This document shows positions 8,779-16,715 of a stretch of 64,000 nt of DNA, in pieces (within the stretch, counting starts at the first letter, position 1; the number at the start of each line of letters is the position of its first letter). The DNA comes from Candidatus Dormiibacterota bacterium (GTDB lineage: Bacteria > Chloroflexota > Dormibacteria > CF-121), in NCBI GenBank assembly GCA_035544955.1, contig DASZZN010000030.1, positions 1-64,000 on the forward strand, read 5' to 3'. The position numbers and the translations under genes are program-made. Below the pieces are notes generated by a model that saw nothing but the letters and a program-made list of their open reading frames with translations, ran no database searches and had not been told where the DNA came from.

Positions 8779-9376
8779 GCGGGCGCTCGATCTGGCGCTT
8801 GGTTCAGTTCTTCTCGTTGTCCTGAGCCCGCTGCTCCTGCTGGTGGCGGCGGGCGTTCGCCTCGACTCGCGGGGCCCGATTCTCTTCGTCCCAGCTCGCG
8901 TGGGGCGCTACGGCCGGATCTTCCGCATGTACAAGTTTCGGACCATGTGCGTCGATGCCGAGGCCCGTCTGCCGCAACTTGCTCACCTCAACGTTGGTGG
9001 CGACCATCTGATTCGTATCAACAATGATCCGCGAGTCACCCGCCTTGGGTCCTTCCTCAGGCGGACCAGCCTCGACGAACTTCCTCAACTCGTCAACGTG
9101 GTGAAGGGGGAGATGAGCCTCGTCGGGCCGCGCCCGCAGTCATCCGATGAAGTCGCGCTCTATTCGGACGGCCAGCGGCAAAGACTGACCGTGCCGCCAG
9201 GCATGACGGGTCTCTGGCAGGTCACCGCCCGAGACGACCCGAGGTTCGACGAATGGATCCGCCTTGACCTGGAGTACGTACGAGACTGGAGTCTTGGCCT
9301 TGACCTCAAGATCCTGCTGAAAACGCCGGCCGTCATGGTGCGCACGGTTGGCCGCAGCACTGGAGACCTCAACTGA
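8762..9376 (+). CDS. Undecaprenyl-phosphate sugar phosphotransferase (second PglC-like enzyme), start uncertain
   Basis: About 204 residues with every expected motif: membrane segment 'ALDLALGSVLLVVLSPLLLL', 'MYKFRTMCVDAEA', 'RRTSLDELPQLVNVVKGEMS' and 'LVGPRP', then 'PPGMTGLWQVTARDD'. It is an initiating phosphoglycosyl transferase. The homologous part begins at 'IQQRLKRALDLAL', but no ATG, GTG or TTG lies near it. The closest canonical start is ATG 8639, deep inside galE. An ATC at 8762 has a good ribosome site (ggagcaaagg) six bases upstream and is used here tentatively. The stop is certain. Confidence 0.85.
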   Translation: MQQRLKRALDLALGSVLLVVLSPLLLLVAAGVRLDSRGPILFVPARVGRYGRIFRMYKFRTMCVDAEARLPQLAHLNVGGDHLIRINNDPRVTRLGSFLRRTSLDELPQLVNVVKGEMSLVGPRPQSSDEVALYSDGQRQRLTVPPGMTGLWQVTARDDPRFDEWIRLDLEYVRDWSLGLDLKILLKTPAVMVRTVGRSTGDLN

Positions 9377-10530
9377 GCAAGCCGCGAGTCGTTGCCTTTG
9401 TCGACCATGCGGCGGTCCTCGGTGGCGGCGAAATCGCCCTTCTGAACCTGATCGGGCGCCTGGACCGAGATCAGTGGCAGCCTCTCGTCATTCTGGGCGA
9501 GGAAGGTCCGCTGGTCGAGCGGCTCCGGGCTTTCGGGGTCGAGGTCGAGGTGTTCTCCCTCGCTCCCACGGTGGCGCGCGTGCGCCAGGACGCGCTCAGC
9601 GCCCGCTCGATGGTCCGCCCGACGCGAATCCTAACCTCGATCGGGTACGTCTTCCGGCTCGCCAGTCGACTCAGAAAGAGCCGGGCCGCGCTGCTTCATG
9701 CAAACTCGCTGCGGGCGTGCATCCTCGGTGGGCTGGCCGGCCGGTTGGCGGGGGTCCCGGTTGTCTGGCAAATCCACTCCGTTATCTCGGAGCCAATGAT
9801 GACGCCGGCAGCGGTCCGCTTAATGCGCTGGCTCGCCCGCTGGCTACCACACCGCATCATCTGCAATTCGGTCGCGACCGCCGCTTGCTTTAGCGGGTTG
9901 GGCGATCGGGTCCGGATTATCGCCTGCGGGTTAGACACCGGCCTCTACGCGAGGAACGGCAGAGCGCCAGGAGCGTCCCGGGTTGGAATGATCGCCCGCT
10001 TTTCGCCTCTGAAGGGCCAGCACGTCTTCGTTGAGGCGGCCAAGCAGGTCAGTGTCGGCCATCCTGACGCGGAATTCGTTCTCGCCGGGGTGCCGCTCTT
10101 CGGGGAAGAAGCCTACGCCGACCGGGTTCGAGGTGACGCAGAGGCTTGCGTCAACCCGGATCGGTTCCAGTTCCTGGGCTTCGTCGATGATGTGCCCTCG
10201 CTCCTCCGTGAGTTGGACATCGTGGTGCAGCCGTCGGTGTATCCGGAGGGGTTCGGCCAGTCGGTGCTCGAGGCCATGATGGCGGGCAAACCGGTGATCG
10301 CGTCGGCAACCGGCGGCTTGTGCGAGCTCGTCCAGGACGGCGCCACGGGACGGCTGGTTCCACCGGACGATCCGGCAGCCCTCGGTCACGCCATCCACGA
10401 TCTCTTGGCGGATCCGGCTGCCGCCAGCGCCATGGGTCAGCGCGCTCGCCGACGCGCCTTCGAGCTCTACGACATCCGTGGCACCGTACAGGCCACCGAG
10501 CGCGTGTATGCGGAGGTCGCCAGGGCATGA
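9373..10530 (+). CDS. Glycosyltransferase family 4, apparent CTG start
   Basis: About 385 residues. The N-terminal half begins 'KPRVVAFVDHAAVLGGGEI', the glycine-rich acceptor-side loop of GT4 enzymes. The C-terminal half has 'VGMIARFSPLKGQHVFVEAA' and 'EGFGQSVLEAMMAGKPVIAS', the E-x7-E donor motif. Translation must begin at or near CTG 9373, which overlaps the previous stop (CTGA): the first canonical start in this open frame is only at 9550 and would delete the conserved glycine loop. Four-base ATGA coupling to the deacetylase follows. Donor sugar unknown. Confidence 0.87.
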   Translation: MSKPRVVAFVDHAAVLGGGEIALLNLIGRLDRDQWQPLVILGEEGPLVERLRAFGVEVEVFSLAPTVARVRQDALSARSMVRPTRILTSIGYVFRLASRLRKSRAALLHANSLRACILGGLAGRLAGVPVVWQIHSVISEPMMTPAAVRLMRWLARWLPHRIICNSVATAACFSGLGDRVRIIACGLDTGLYARNGRAPGASRVGMIARFSPLKGQHVFVEAAKQVSVGHPDAEFVLAGVPLFGEEAYADRVRGDAEACVNPDRFQFLGFVDDVPSLLRELDIVVQPSVYPEGFGQSVLEAMMAGKPVIASATGGLCELVQDGATGRLVPPDDPAALGHAIHDLLADPAAASAMGQRARRRAFELYDIRGTVQATERVYAEVARA

Positions 10531-11327
10531 AGGGTCAACCTGCCGTCCTCCTCTATCACGCGATTGTGACCGCGCCAGTGGACGCCGACCCCGTCGAACG
10601 GGATCTTATGGTTGCCCCCGAAGAATTTGAGTGGCAGATGCGAGACCTCGCCGGCCGGGGATACCGCAGCCTGACCCTCGACCAGTATTGGGCTGTTCTG
10701 CACGGTGAGGCCGAGGCTGAACGTGCGCTTCTCCTCACCTTTGACGATGCCTACGCCGACGTCGACCACGTCGTCACGCCGATATTGCGCCGGCTTGGCT
10801 TCTCAGCCGTGATGTTCGCGCCGTACGACCATCTCGGTAGCCGGAACACGTGGGACGCGGATCACAAGAACCTCGCAAGACTGTCGATCGCATCCGGGGA
10901 TCAGCTCCGGATCATGGCCAGTGGGCCGTGGGAAATCGCCAGCCATGGCCTGCGTCACGTCGATCTAACGTCTGAGGAACCAGACCAGTGCCTGGCGCAA
11001 CTGGCCGCATCGCGAGAGCGCCTTTCGGAGGTAGTGGGGAAGCCCGTCCGCGATCTCGCCTATCCGTACGGAATGCAGAACGGCCACGTCAGAAGGGCCA
11101 CACGGGCAGTTGGCTACCGGATGGCGTTCACGGATCGTCGCACTTCACTGGCAGATCGGTTCGCCCTCGACCGCCGGCCAATTCGAGGGACCGATTCGCG
11201 AGCGGTCTTTCGGCTGAAGACGTCCGGCAGCGCCGGATTGCTGTATGGGATCGCCGACCTGGCTCCCGGCTGGGCCCGATCCGCTGCCCGGCGCCTAACG
11301 GTCACAGCCACGGCAGGGAGATCGTGA
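10527..11327 (+). CDS. Polysaccharide deacetylase (NodB-like, carbohydrate esterase 4)
   Basis: A 266-residue protein with a NodB homology domain. Motif 1 is 'LLLTFDDAYADVD' (catalytic and metal Asp), motif 2 'ASHGLRHVDL' supplies the two metal His, and motif 3 is 'LAYPYG'. Such enzymes remove N-acetyl groups from glycans. There is no signal peptide, so it either acts in the cytoplasm on a lipid-linked intermediate or is exported unconventionally. ATG at 10527 overlaps the previous stop (ATGA) and its stop overlaps the next start (GTGA), placing it firmly in the glycan operon. Confidence 0.85.
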   Translation: MKGQPAVLLYHAIVTAPVDADPVERDLMVAPEEFEWQMRDLAGRGYRSLTLDQYWAVLHGEAEAERALLLTFDDAYADVDHVVTPILRRLGFSAVMFAPYDHLGSRNTWDADHKNLARLSIASGDQLRIMASGPWEIASHGLRHVDLTSEEPDQCLAQLAASRERLSEVVGKPVRDLAYPYGMQNGHVRRATRAVGYRMAFTDRRTSLADRFALDRRPIRGTDSRAVFRLKTSGSAGLLYGIADLAPGWARSAARRLTVTATAGRS

Positions 11328-12091
11328 CGGCGGTATCCGTCGTGGTCATCACCAAAAACGAGGAACGCAACATCGAGCGTTGCCTCGAGAGCGCACGCTG
11401 GGCGGCCGAAACCGTGGTAGTCGATGCCTACAGCTCGGACCGGACCGCAGAGCTGGCCAGGCGATTGGGCGCTCGGGTCTTCGAGCGCGACTGGCCCGGT
11501 TATGGCGCTCAAAAGAACTTTGGTATCGCCCAGGCAAACGAGCCGTGGATCCTCAGCCTTGATGCGGACGAAGAAGTCACGCCGGCGCTCGCTCGAGAGA
11601 TTGAGGAGAAGCTCTCCCCGGAGCCGATGGAATCTGCCTTTCGAGTTCTTCGGCCGACCTTCTTCATGGGGCGCCCTCTCGTGCATTACGGTCGAGCGCC
11701 GCGCGACCCGGGTCTCGTGCGGTTATTTCGGAAAGACCGCGGTCAATTTGATAGCCGCATCGTGCACGAAGGCGTTCAGGTCAATGGCCAGGTGGGAACA
11801 CTTGCAGCTCCAATCCTGCATTACTGCTATCCGGACCTCCGCACCTACTGGCGCAAGATCCACTACTATGCCCACCTCGAGGCGAAGGACCGCCTGACGC
11901 AGGGCCAGGTCAGAGGTAACCGCGTGGCGCGAGCCGCCGGGAAGTTGCTGTGGATGCTGTTCTGGCGCCGGGGGCTGCTTGATGGACCAAGCGCCTGGAT
12001 CTGGATTGCCGGCCAGGCGTACCAGGAATGGCTCGTGACGGCTGAGACCGCTCGGCTGCGCCACAAGGAGTCTCTGCACGCCGCTACCTGA
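11324..12091 (+). CDS. Glycosyltransferase family 2, WaaE/KdtX-like
   Basis: A 255-residue GT-A enzyme. It begins 'VSVVVITKNEERNIERCLES', followed by 'WILSLDADEEVTPALAREIE' with the metal-binding DxD-type motif. The later 'RLFRKDRGQFDSRIVHEGV' is typical of the WaaE/KdtX group that glycosylates heptose in lipopolysaccharide cores, which fits the nearby heptose genes, though the acceptor here is inferred. GTG at 11324 overlaps the deacetylase stop by four bases and places the first beta strand right at the N-terminus. Confidence 0.86.
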   Translation: MTAVSVVVITKNEERNIERCLESARWAAETVVVDAYSSDRTAELARRLGARVFERDWPGYGAQKNFGIAQANEPWILSLDADEEVTPALAREIEEKLSPEPMESAFRVLRPTFFMGRPLVHYGRAPRDPGLVRLFRKDRGQFDSRIVHEGVQVNGQVGTLAAPILHYCYPDLRTYWRKIHYYAHLEAKDRLTQGQVRGNRVARAAGKLLWMLFWRRGLLDGPSAWIWIAGQAYQEWLVTAETARLRHKESLHAAT

Positions 12092-12143
12092 GCGGGTCGC
12101 GCTGGTTCACGACCGGCTCGATCAGAACGGGGGCGCTGAGCGC

Positions 12144-13199
12144 ATGCTCTGGACCCTCCACGAAATGTTCCCCACGGCGCCGATCTACACGGCGATGTGG
12201 AATCGCCGATTGGTTCCCCGGTTCGACTCGTGCGACGTTCGCACCTCCTGGATGCAGCGCCTGCCACGGATCGAGCGGGCGCCACGTGCCTACGCCGCGC
12301 TGTACCCACTAGCCTTCGCCTCGATGAAGGTGACCGGCTTTGACCTGGTGATCAGCCTGACGACCTCCTTCGCGAAAGGCGTTCGAACTGACGGCGCCCT
12401 GCACGTCTGCTATTGCAACAGCCCGTCAAACTTCGTATGGCGTTCAGACGCGTACTTCCGGCGCGGGCTGACACGATCTCTCTCCGCTCCCCTCCGTACC
12501 TGGCTACGAGCATGGGACCGCGGTGCCGCCCGGCAACCTGGTCTGTGGGTCACCAATGGCCAGCCCGTTTCCGATCGAATCCGGCTCACCTATGGAAAAG
12601 ACGCCGCCATCGTGCCTCCGGGTATTGATGCGAAGTGGTTTGTTGAGCACAAAAGCGATGACTTCTACCTCGCGGTTGGCAGACTGGTCCCGCATAAGCG
12701 CATCGAGCTGGCCATCCAGGCGTGCCGCCAACTATCAGTACCGCTCTGGGTGGCTGGTGACGGGCGCGCCGCTGATGACCTGCGTCGCCTCGCCGGACCG
12801 GACGTCCATTTCACCGGGCGAGTCTCGGATGAAGAGCTCCGCGACCTCTACTCCAGGGCTCGGGTCGTCCTCGTTCCGGCCGAAGAGGACTTCGGCCTCG
12901 TGCCGCTCGAGGCCCAGGCTGCGGGTACGCCCGTTATCGCGTACGACGCCGGAGGCGCCCGGGAGACCGTCATCGATGGGGAAACAGGGCTGCGCTTCGC
13001 TCGCCAAACCGTTGAGGCGCTCGCCGATGCGATTCGAGACAGCCAGAGCCGGAGCTGGGATAGGGAACGCATCCGAGCCAATGCCTCCCGCTTCAGCGAC
13101 GGGCGCTTCCGCCAGGAGCTGAGCGACGTCATCGCCAGGCACTACCAGCCGATGGATCGCGCAACTGTCCCTACGGGACGAGAGAGACGTGCCGTCTAG
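12144..13199 (+). CDS. Glycosyltransferase family 4, N-terminus probably longer than the first ATG
   Basis: At least 351 residues. The C-terminal donor half shows 'YLAVGRLVPHKRIELAIQAC' and 'EEDFGLVPLEAQAAGTPVIA', a standard GT4 E-x7-E motif. The frame upstream of the ATG reads 'PERVALVHDRLDQNGGAERM', the conserved first strand and glycine loop of this subfamily. No ATG, GTG or TTG precedes 12144 in the open frame, which opens after a stop at 12036. The real start is probably CTG 12042, ACG 12078 or CTG 12102. The end overlaps the phosphoesterase by eleven bases. Confidence 0.85.
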   Translation: MLWTLHEMFPTAPIYTAMWNRRLVPRFDSCDVRTSWMQRLPRIERAPRAYAALYPLAFASMKVTGFDLVISLTTSFAKGVRTDGALHVCYCNSPSNFVWRSDAYFRRGLTRSLSAPLRTWLRAWDRGAARQPGLWVTNGQPVSDRIRLTYGKDAAIVPPGIDAKWFVEHKSDDFYLAVGRLVPHKRIELAIQACRQLSVPLWVAGDGRAADDLRRLAGPDVHFTGRVSDEELRDLYSRARVVLVPAEEDFGLVPLEAQAAGTPVIAYDAGGARETVIDGETGLRFARQTVEALADAIRDSQSRSWDRERIRANASRFSDGRFRQELSDVIARHYQPMDRATVPTGRERRAV

Positions 13200-14007
13200 G
13201 CGTCAGTTCCTCATCGGTTGCGTGGGCGTAGCCGCTGTCGCCACACCGGCGGCCTGGTATGGAGCCGTCTACGAGCCAGGGGACATCGAAGTGGTTCAGC
13301 GAACCGCGCAGATCCGCAAGCTGCCCTCGCGGCTCGACGGCCTTACCGCCGTGCAGATCTCCGACCTGCACCTTCACGCGGCGACTGACAAGCACCAGCA
13401 CATGATCGACTTGATCCAGTCCATAAAACCGGATGTGGTGTTCTTCACCGGTGACCTCGTCGACGATCGATCGGCGATTGGCGACGGACTGGACATCTTC
13501 CGTCAGCTGCGGCCGCCTGGCGGGATCTGGGCGGTTCCTGGCAACTGGGACCATACCGCCGATGCCGTCGACGCCTTGCGGACGGAGTTGGCCGCCGCGA
13601 ACGTGCGTTTCCTGGTCAACGAGAGCGCGGAGCTCGAGACTGGACTGTGGATCGTCGGCGTCGACGACCCGGCCACTTCGATGGATGATGTGTCGACGGC
13701 GTTGCAGGGCGTGCCCGCCGGTGCTCCACGAGTGTTACTCGCGCACGCTCCAGACATCGCCGACAGCATCGTCGATGCCCCGACTTCCGACCTCATCCTC
13801 GTCGGGCACACCCATGGTGGCCAGGTCAACCTTCCGCTCTTCAGCGGCGCCTGGTTACACCAGGGCGCAGGTGCCGAATACGTGCGCGGGCTTTACCAGG
13901 TCCACGGCTCGCCGATGTACGTCAACCGGGGCATCGGCACGACGGCTGTCCCAATACGGATCGGCTCCCGGCCGGAAATCACGCACTTCACCTTCCATGC
14001 GGCCTGA
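13189..14007 (+). CDS. Calcineurin-like metallophosphoesterase with Tat-type signal
   Basis: A 272-residue protein. Its N-terminus 'SRRQFLIGCVGVAAVATPAA' matches the twin-arginine pattern followed by a hydrophobic stretch, so export through Tat is likely. Metal-binding motifs follow in order: 'ISDLHLH', 'FFTGDLVDD', 'GNWDH', 'LAHAPD' and 'VGHTHGGQ'. It resembles the YkuE/LpxG-like group of membrane-facing phosphoesterases. GTG 13189 overlaps the glycosyltransferase by eleven bases. In this operon it may hydrolyse a phosphorylated lipid carrier or glycan outside the membrane (inference). A tatA gene is present at 46738. Confidence 0.82.
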   Translation: MPSRRQFLIGCVGVAAVATPAAWYGAVYEPGDIEVVQRTAQIRKLPSRLDGLTAVQISDLHLHAATDKHQHMIDLIQSIKPDVVFFTGDLVDDRSAIGDGLDIFRQLRPPGGIWAVPGNWDHTADAVDALRTELAAANVRFLVNESAELETGLWIVGVDDPATSMDDVSTALQGVPAGAPRVLLAHAPDIADSIVDAPTSDLILVGHTHGGQVNLPLFSGAWLHQGAGAEYVRGLYQVHGSPMYVNRGIGTTAVPIRIGSRPEITHFTFHAA

Positions 14008-15091
14008 GGCAACGGTGATTAACGGACCGAACGAACTGAGTTGGAATGCGGCGATGCTTGATCTCAAGGCGGCCCGCACGGAGCTTAGTTACGCCCGAGC
14101 CGGCATCGTTCGACAGCGCTTCTACACGAAGTGGCTCGACGCCCGGAACCGATGCACCGCGTTGCTGCACACCTGGTGGGCCGAAAGCCTCGACCTCCAG
14201 CCCGTGCGTGAGCCGCGAATGATCTTTTCCCTCGACGTCGATGGCGTGCTGGAGGATGAACGGGCAGGCTTTTCCTGTACGGGAGCAGCCGGGGCGGCCG
14301 CGCTGAAGCTTCTGGAATTGGGGCGCATAGCGGTGTTACTTAACACCGCGCGCAGCCTGTCCGAGGTTCGTGAGCGAGTAGCGCATTTCAAACTGCTGGG
14401 GGGAATTAGCGGCTTTGGCGCGGCGGTCTGGGACGGCGTTTTCGCCCAGGACTCTTCACTGCTGAGCGCGCAGGGCGCCGCCCAGTTCGCCGAGCTACGG
14501 AGAATCCTGAGAGCCGATCCAGAAATCGTGCAGGATGGCCACTACGAACACTCGGTTCGAGTGAGCCGGATCGTTAACGGTGAACCGAATCCGATTGCCG
14601 GGCCCGCAGCAAGGAGCCTGCTCGATCGGCATGGGTTAAGCGATCTAGCATTCTGGGTCGCCCCCGACCATACCGACTTCGTCGATCGTTCGGTCGACAA
14701 GGGGAGGGGACTCGAGCGATTGCTCGACCAGTTACGTCTTGGGTCCACTCCCATTGCGGCGATGGGCGACGCAGCCTGCGACGTCCCGATGCTGCGTCTG
14801 GCAAGCTACACCTTTGTCCCGGCAGGGACGCTACCGTCGTACCTGCCGCCTCGCCGCCAGCGCATGTTGCGAAGCCGGCTGCTTGGCGAGCACGCACTCT
14901 GGGAGGCTGCCTGCCAGCTCGTGCCAGACAGCGTTCTTCATCGTCAGGTCATCACAGCGGTTTCCCAGATCAGCTACCCGGAATGGTTCCCCTCGACGGT
15001 TTCCCAGGGCCTTCGCTCGAGCGGCGGGATGCTCCCCCGGCTCAAGACGGCGCTGGTCGCTCGACTGACTAACAAGGAAGCGGAACACTAA
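13997..15091 (+). CDS. HAD-superfamily phosphatase (Cof/sucrose-phosphatase-like)
   Basis: A 364-residue protein. After a helical N-terminal extension of about 75 residues it shows 'FSLDVDGVLEDE' (motif I nucleophile), 'LLNTARSLSEV' (motif II), 'SVDKGRGLERLL' (motif III Lys) and 'IAAMGDAACDVPML' (motif IV). This is the C2-type cap layout used by sugar phosphatases. The substrate is unknown; context suggests a sugar phosphate of the polysaccharide pathway. ATG 13997 overlaps the previous stop by eleven bases. The gene ends 14 bases before the Wzz-like gene. Confidence 0.78.
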   Translation: MRPEATVINGPNELSWNAAMLDLKAARTELSYARAGIVRQRFYTKWLDARNRCTALLHTWWAESLDLQPVREPRMIFSLDVDGVLEDERAGFSCTGAAGAAALKLLELGRIAVLLNTARSLSEVRERVAHFKLLGGISGFGAAVWDGVFAQDSSLLSAQGAAQFAELRRILRADPEIVQDGHYEHSVRVSRIVNGEPNPIAGPAARSLLDRHGLSDLAFWVAPDHTDFVDRSVDKGRGLERLLDQLRLGSTPIAAMGDAACDVPMLRLASYTFVPAGTLPSYLPPRRQRMLRSRLLGEHALWEAACQLVPDSVLHRQVITAVSQISYPEWFPSTVSQGLRSSGGMLPRLKTALVARLTNKEAEH

Positions 15092-15105
15092 GGAGGAGTT
15101 AGCCC

Positions 15106-16005
15106 ATGGAACTACGTGAGTACTGGCGCATCTTCAAGCGGCGGGCCTGGATCCCGATGCTGCTGGTCGTGGTCACCGTCTTGACCGCCGGCGGGCTTGC
15201 CCTGCTCTCGAAACCCGAGTACAAAGCGACGGCCACGGTGACGGCTAAGTCCCAGGGGACGAGCAGCACTTCTCAAGTCTTGAGTTTTCCGGAGGTCGCA
15301 ACCTCCAACACGGTCGCTCTGGCCGTCATCAAAAAGCTCAACCTCAACGAGACCGTCGACCACCTGACTCAGCGAGTCAAAGTCAGTTCTGGCCGCAGTG
15401 ACCTCTACACCATCTCCATCACTGACCCAGACGGTCAACAAGCGGCCGGCATTGCAAACGCCGTTAGCCAGGAGGCGGCTGCGCAGTACCCCACGCTCAA
15501 TGCCTCCGTTGGGAGCACCGTATTCGACCAGGACGTCCAGGCGGCTCGTATCGACTTCCAGAAGCGGTACGAAGACACGGTTAAAGCCCTGGTGACATTC
15601 CAGCGGCAGCACCCGAATGCCGCGCAGTCCGGGGACGTGAACCTTGTCGCGCAGGCCAGCAGCCTGGCGCTGCAGGAGCAGGCGGCAGCGACGGCCTACA
15701 CCGACTTCGAGACGCAGACGACGAATAGCAGCGTGAGTCAGCTTTCGCAGGCGACGAGCTTTGGGGCGGCCGTAGTCGACCAGGCGGTCGCTAAGCCCGA
15801 TACGAGCGCCCGTTACCTGAAGGTTGCTTATGCGGCGGCCCTGGCCCTCGTTATCGGCATCGGGCTGATCTTCCTGCTCGAGTACATGGACAACGCGGTT
15901 CGGGAGCCAGAGGCGGTCGAGGAGCTCATCGGATCCCCCGTTGTAGGGATCATCCCACGGGCAACCAGCCGCACGTTGCGGCCGGCAAGAGGAGGTGCAG
16001 CATGA
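15106..16005 (+). CDS. Chain-length determinant (Wzz/YveK-like polysaccharide co-polymerase)
   Basis: A 299-residue inner-membrane protein with two membrane segments, one at about residues 17-35 ('IPMLLVVVTVLTAGGLALL') and one near 242-262, enclosing an extracytoplasmic, mostly helical domain. This is the Wzz architecture that sets polymer length together with the kinase encoded next. It has a very strong ribosome site (aaggaggag, eight bases before ATG), suggesting higher expression than the coupled genes upstream. Its stop overlaps the kinase start (ATGA). The short cytoplasmic tail after the second segment would contact the kinase. Confidence 0.88.
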   Translation: MELREYWRIFKRRAWIPMLLVVVTVLTAGGLALLSKPEYKATATVTAKSQGTSSTSQVLSFPEVATSNTVALAVIKKLNLNETVDHLTQRVKVSSGRSDLYTISITDPDGQQAAGIANAVSQEAAAQYPTLNASVGSTVFDQDVQAARIDFQKRYEDTVKALVTFQRQHPNAAQSGDVNLVAQASSLALQEQAAATAYTDFETQTTNSSVSQLSQATSFGAAVVDQAVAKPDTSARYLKVAYAAALALVIGIGLIFLLEYMDNAVREPEAVEELIGSPVVGIIPRATSRTLRPARGGAA

Positions 16006-16715
16006 CCGAAAACGGCGAGCTCGTCCTGACCGAAGAAACGCTGAACACCCACTTTGCTGAGGCTTACCGCGCCTTGCGAGCCAACATCAGCTTCAGCAGC
16101 ATCGATCGCCCTGTCAAGACGATTCTCGTAACGAGTGCATCTCCTCGGGAGGGAAAGACAACCACCGCAATCAACCTGGGGATCATCCTGGCCCAGGCGG
16201 GACCCCGGGTCTTGATTGTCGATGCTGACTTTCGCCGGCCATCGCTCCATCACATGTTTGGCTTCTCGCCCAATGGGAAGGGAGTGTTGCCCGGTCTATC
16301 GAATGTAATCGTCGGCAATTCCAAGCTGGCCGAGGTCCTTTTGCCGACGGGTTTTGATCGGGTGTCCTTCGTGCCATCGGGAATCGTCCCGCCCAACCCC
16401 AGCGAGTTACTGGGCTCACAGCGAATGCTGGCGGTGATGAGCGAGCTGGCCGAACACGCCGATTTTGTGGTGATGGATACCCCGCCGTGCCTTCTCTATG
16501 CCGACGCCGTCGTCCTCTCACCACTGGCCGATGGAGTTCTCTACGTCGTTCGCTCAGGACCGCAGGATAAAGCGGCACAGCGGCGGGTGCACAAGCAACT
16601 GCAGCAGGCAAAAGCCCGAATCCTCGGAGTGGTCTTCAACGATGCCGAAGTCGAGGAAACGGCTGGCAGCTACCACTATTACTATGCGGACGGCAATAAG
16701 CAGCGCCGAAAGTAG
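16002..16715 (+). CDS. Bacterial tyrosine kinase (CpsD/CapB-like)
   Basis: A 237-residue P-loop protein. Walker A is 'SASPREGKTTTAINLG', Walker A' is 'VLIVDADFRRPS' and Walker B is 'FVVMDTPP'; the set is diagnostic of BY-kinases. The C-terminus carries the autophosphorylation cluster 'SYHYYYADG'. With the separate Wzz-like activator upstream it forms the two-protein system known from Firmicutes and related phyla, regulating chain length and export. ATG 16002 overlaps the Wzz-like stop by four bases. The next gene overlaps its 3' end by 32 bases. Confidence 0.9.
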   Translation: MTENGELVLTEETLNTHFAEAYRALRANISFSSIDRPVKTILVTSASPREGKTTTAINLGIILAQAGPRVLIVDADFRRPSLHHMFGFSPNGKGVLPGLSNVIVGNSKLAEVLLPTGFDRVSFVPSGIVPPNPSELLGSQRMLAVMSELAEHADFVVMDTPPCLLYADAVVLSPLADGVLYVVRSGPQDKAAQRRVHKQLQQAKARILGVVFNDAEVEETAGSYHYYYADGNKQRRK

